Of a DNA stretch of 32,755 bases, positions 32,360 through 32,755 are shown piece after piece. A model generated the notes under the pieces. The model made no database searches, had not been told where the DNA came from, and saw nothing but the letters and a program-made list of their open reading frames with translations. This stretch comes from Schoenoplectus triqueter (lineage: Eukaryota > Streptophyta > Magnoliopsida > Poales > Cyperaceae). The stretch's first letter is position 1, and every line of letters starts with the position of its first letter. The position numbers were made by a program, and so were the translations under genes. The stretch spans positions 1 through 32,755 of the forward strand of contig CAXKVV010001079.1 of NCBI GenBank assembly GCA_964058805.1, given 5' to 3'.

Positions 32360-32560
32360 ACCAGCTTTTGGTCTAGTGGCAAAAGACAATATCCTTTGTG
32401 TGGGAGGTCATGGGTTCGAAATCCGGATGGGGGCTCCTTATGGACAATTATGAAATTGAGAACCTTTGGTCTAGTGGCAACAAGCAATATCCTCTGTGTG
32501 GTAGGTAATCGATTCGAAACTCGGATGGGGGGTCCTTATGAATAATTATAAAATTTAAGA
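32360..32560 (+). mobile_element. Tandem dimer of a tRNA-derived SINE-like unit (98-bp period)
   Basis: Two units are offset by exactly 98 bp. Each has an A box TGGTCTAGTGG (32369-32379 and 32467-32477) and a B-box-like word (GGTTCGAAATCC at 32413-32424, GATTCGAAACTC at 32511-32522). Each continues with CGGATGGGGG(C/G)TCCTTATG. These are the internal RNA polymerase III promoter boxes of tRNA-derived SINEs. The short frames on both strands across them are not genes. Flanking target duplications and a poly-A tail were not resolved. Confidence 0.7.
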
Positions 32561-32755
32561 GCTTTGACTCTTATCTTTCCAATCAAAAAGAAAATTTTTA
32601 GATTTTCTTGATACAAAATTTAGATTTAGAAACAAAAAAAATATATATACATATAATAGTAAAATAGTATTTTATACTTTTAAGGTACAGATTTGTGCAA
32701 AAAAAATTCTAACGGGACCCACGATAGTTTTTTTTTTCATTTTTCATCAGTGTGG
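32561..32755. other. AT-rich DNA at the window edge
   Basis: A and T homopolymers and TATATA runs with no recognisable feature. Confidence 0.5.

Noticed and set aside
32238..32545. Overlapping frames on both strands
   Set aside because: They translate the tandem SINE-like dimer; the repeated GLVA..NILCV pattern follows from the 98-bp duplication.

Overview
The window is plant nuclear DNA, most likely from a eudicot. It is AT-rich, the genes carry GT-AG introns, the proteins belong to land-plant families, and small transposable elements fill the space between genes. Only three protein-coding genes can be supported in 32.7 kb. No prokaryotic features, CRISPR arrays, rRNA genes or intact tRNA genes were found.

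Genes. (1) A three-exon CASP-like membrane protein of subgroup 5C lies on the minus strand at 779-1738; joining the exons gives a clean 155-residue, four-helix protein. (2) A 52-codon gene for the mitochondrial outer-membrane import subunit TOM6 lies on the minus strand at 16213-16371. It sits beside a long GA repeat in its leader, has a telo-box and two site II elements upstream, and probably has an intron in its 3' UTR. (3) A single-exon RING-H2 ubiquitin ligase of the ATL family (ATL65-like) lies on the plus strand at 21671-22828. The three genes belong to unrelated pathways and show no sign of being co-regulated.

Intergenic DNA, left to right. A Helitron-like 3' end lies near 2853. A repeat rich in GACCCG/ATCCG words covers about 3250-3660. 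A decayed hAT transposon with a transposase C-terminal relic lies at about 4400-5820. A hAT-type MITE with 8-bp target duplications is at 7708-8086, and a Helitron-like AT-rich repeat at about 8460-9197. Two related solo LTRs in opposite orientation, each with a 5-bp target duplication, are at 10443-10892 and 12777-13159. Another hAT-type MITE is at 17012-17565, a foldback element at 24243-24476, and two more Helitron-family copies at 24640-25345 and about 25690-25960. A GC-richer repeat block covers about 26140-28160.

The right-hand part holds two adjacent Mutator-type MITEs (28572-29363 and 29392-29758). The first is interrupted by a third hAT-type MITE, which gives a readable insertion order. 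A GC-rich hairpin with arms of about 76 bp is at 31165-31335, and a tandem tRNA-derived SINE-like dimer at 32360-32560.

Nothing here is convincingly a new biological system. The most useful results are the two genes that a simple ORF scan misses (TOM6 and the spliced CASPL5C) and the set of transposon insertions defined to the base by their target-site duplications.
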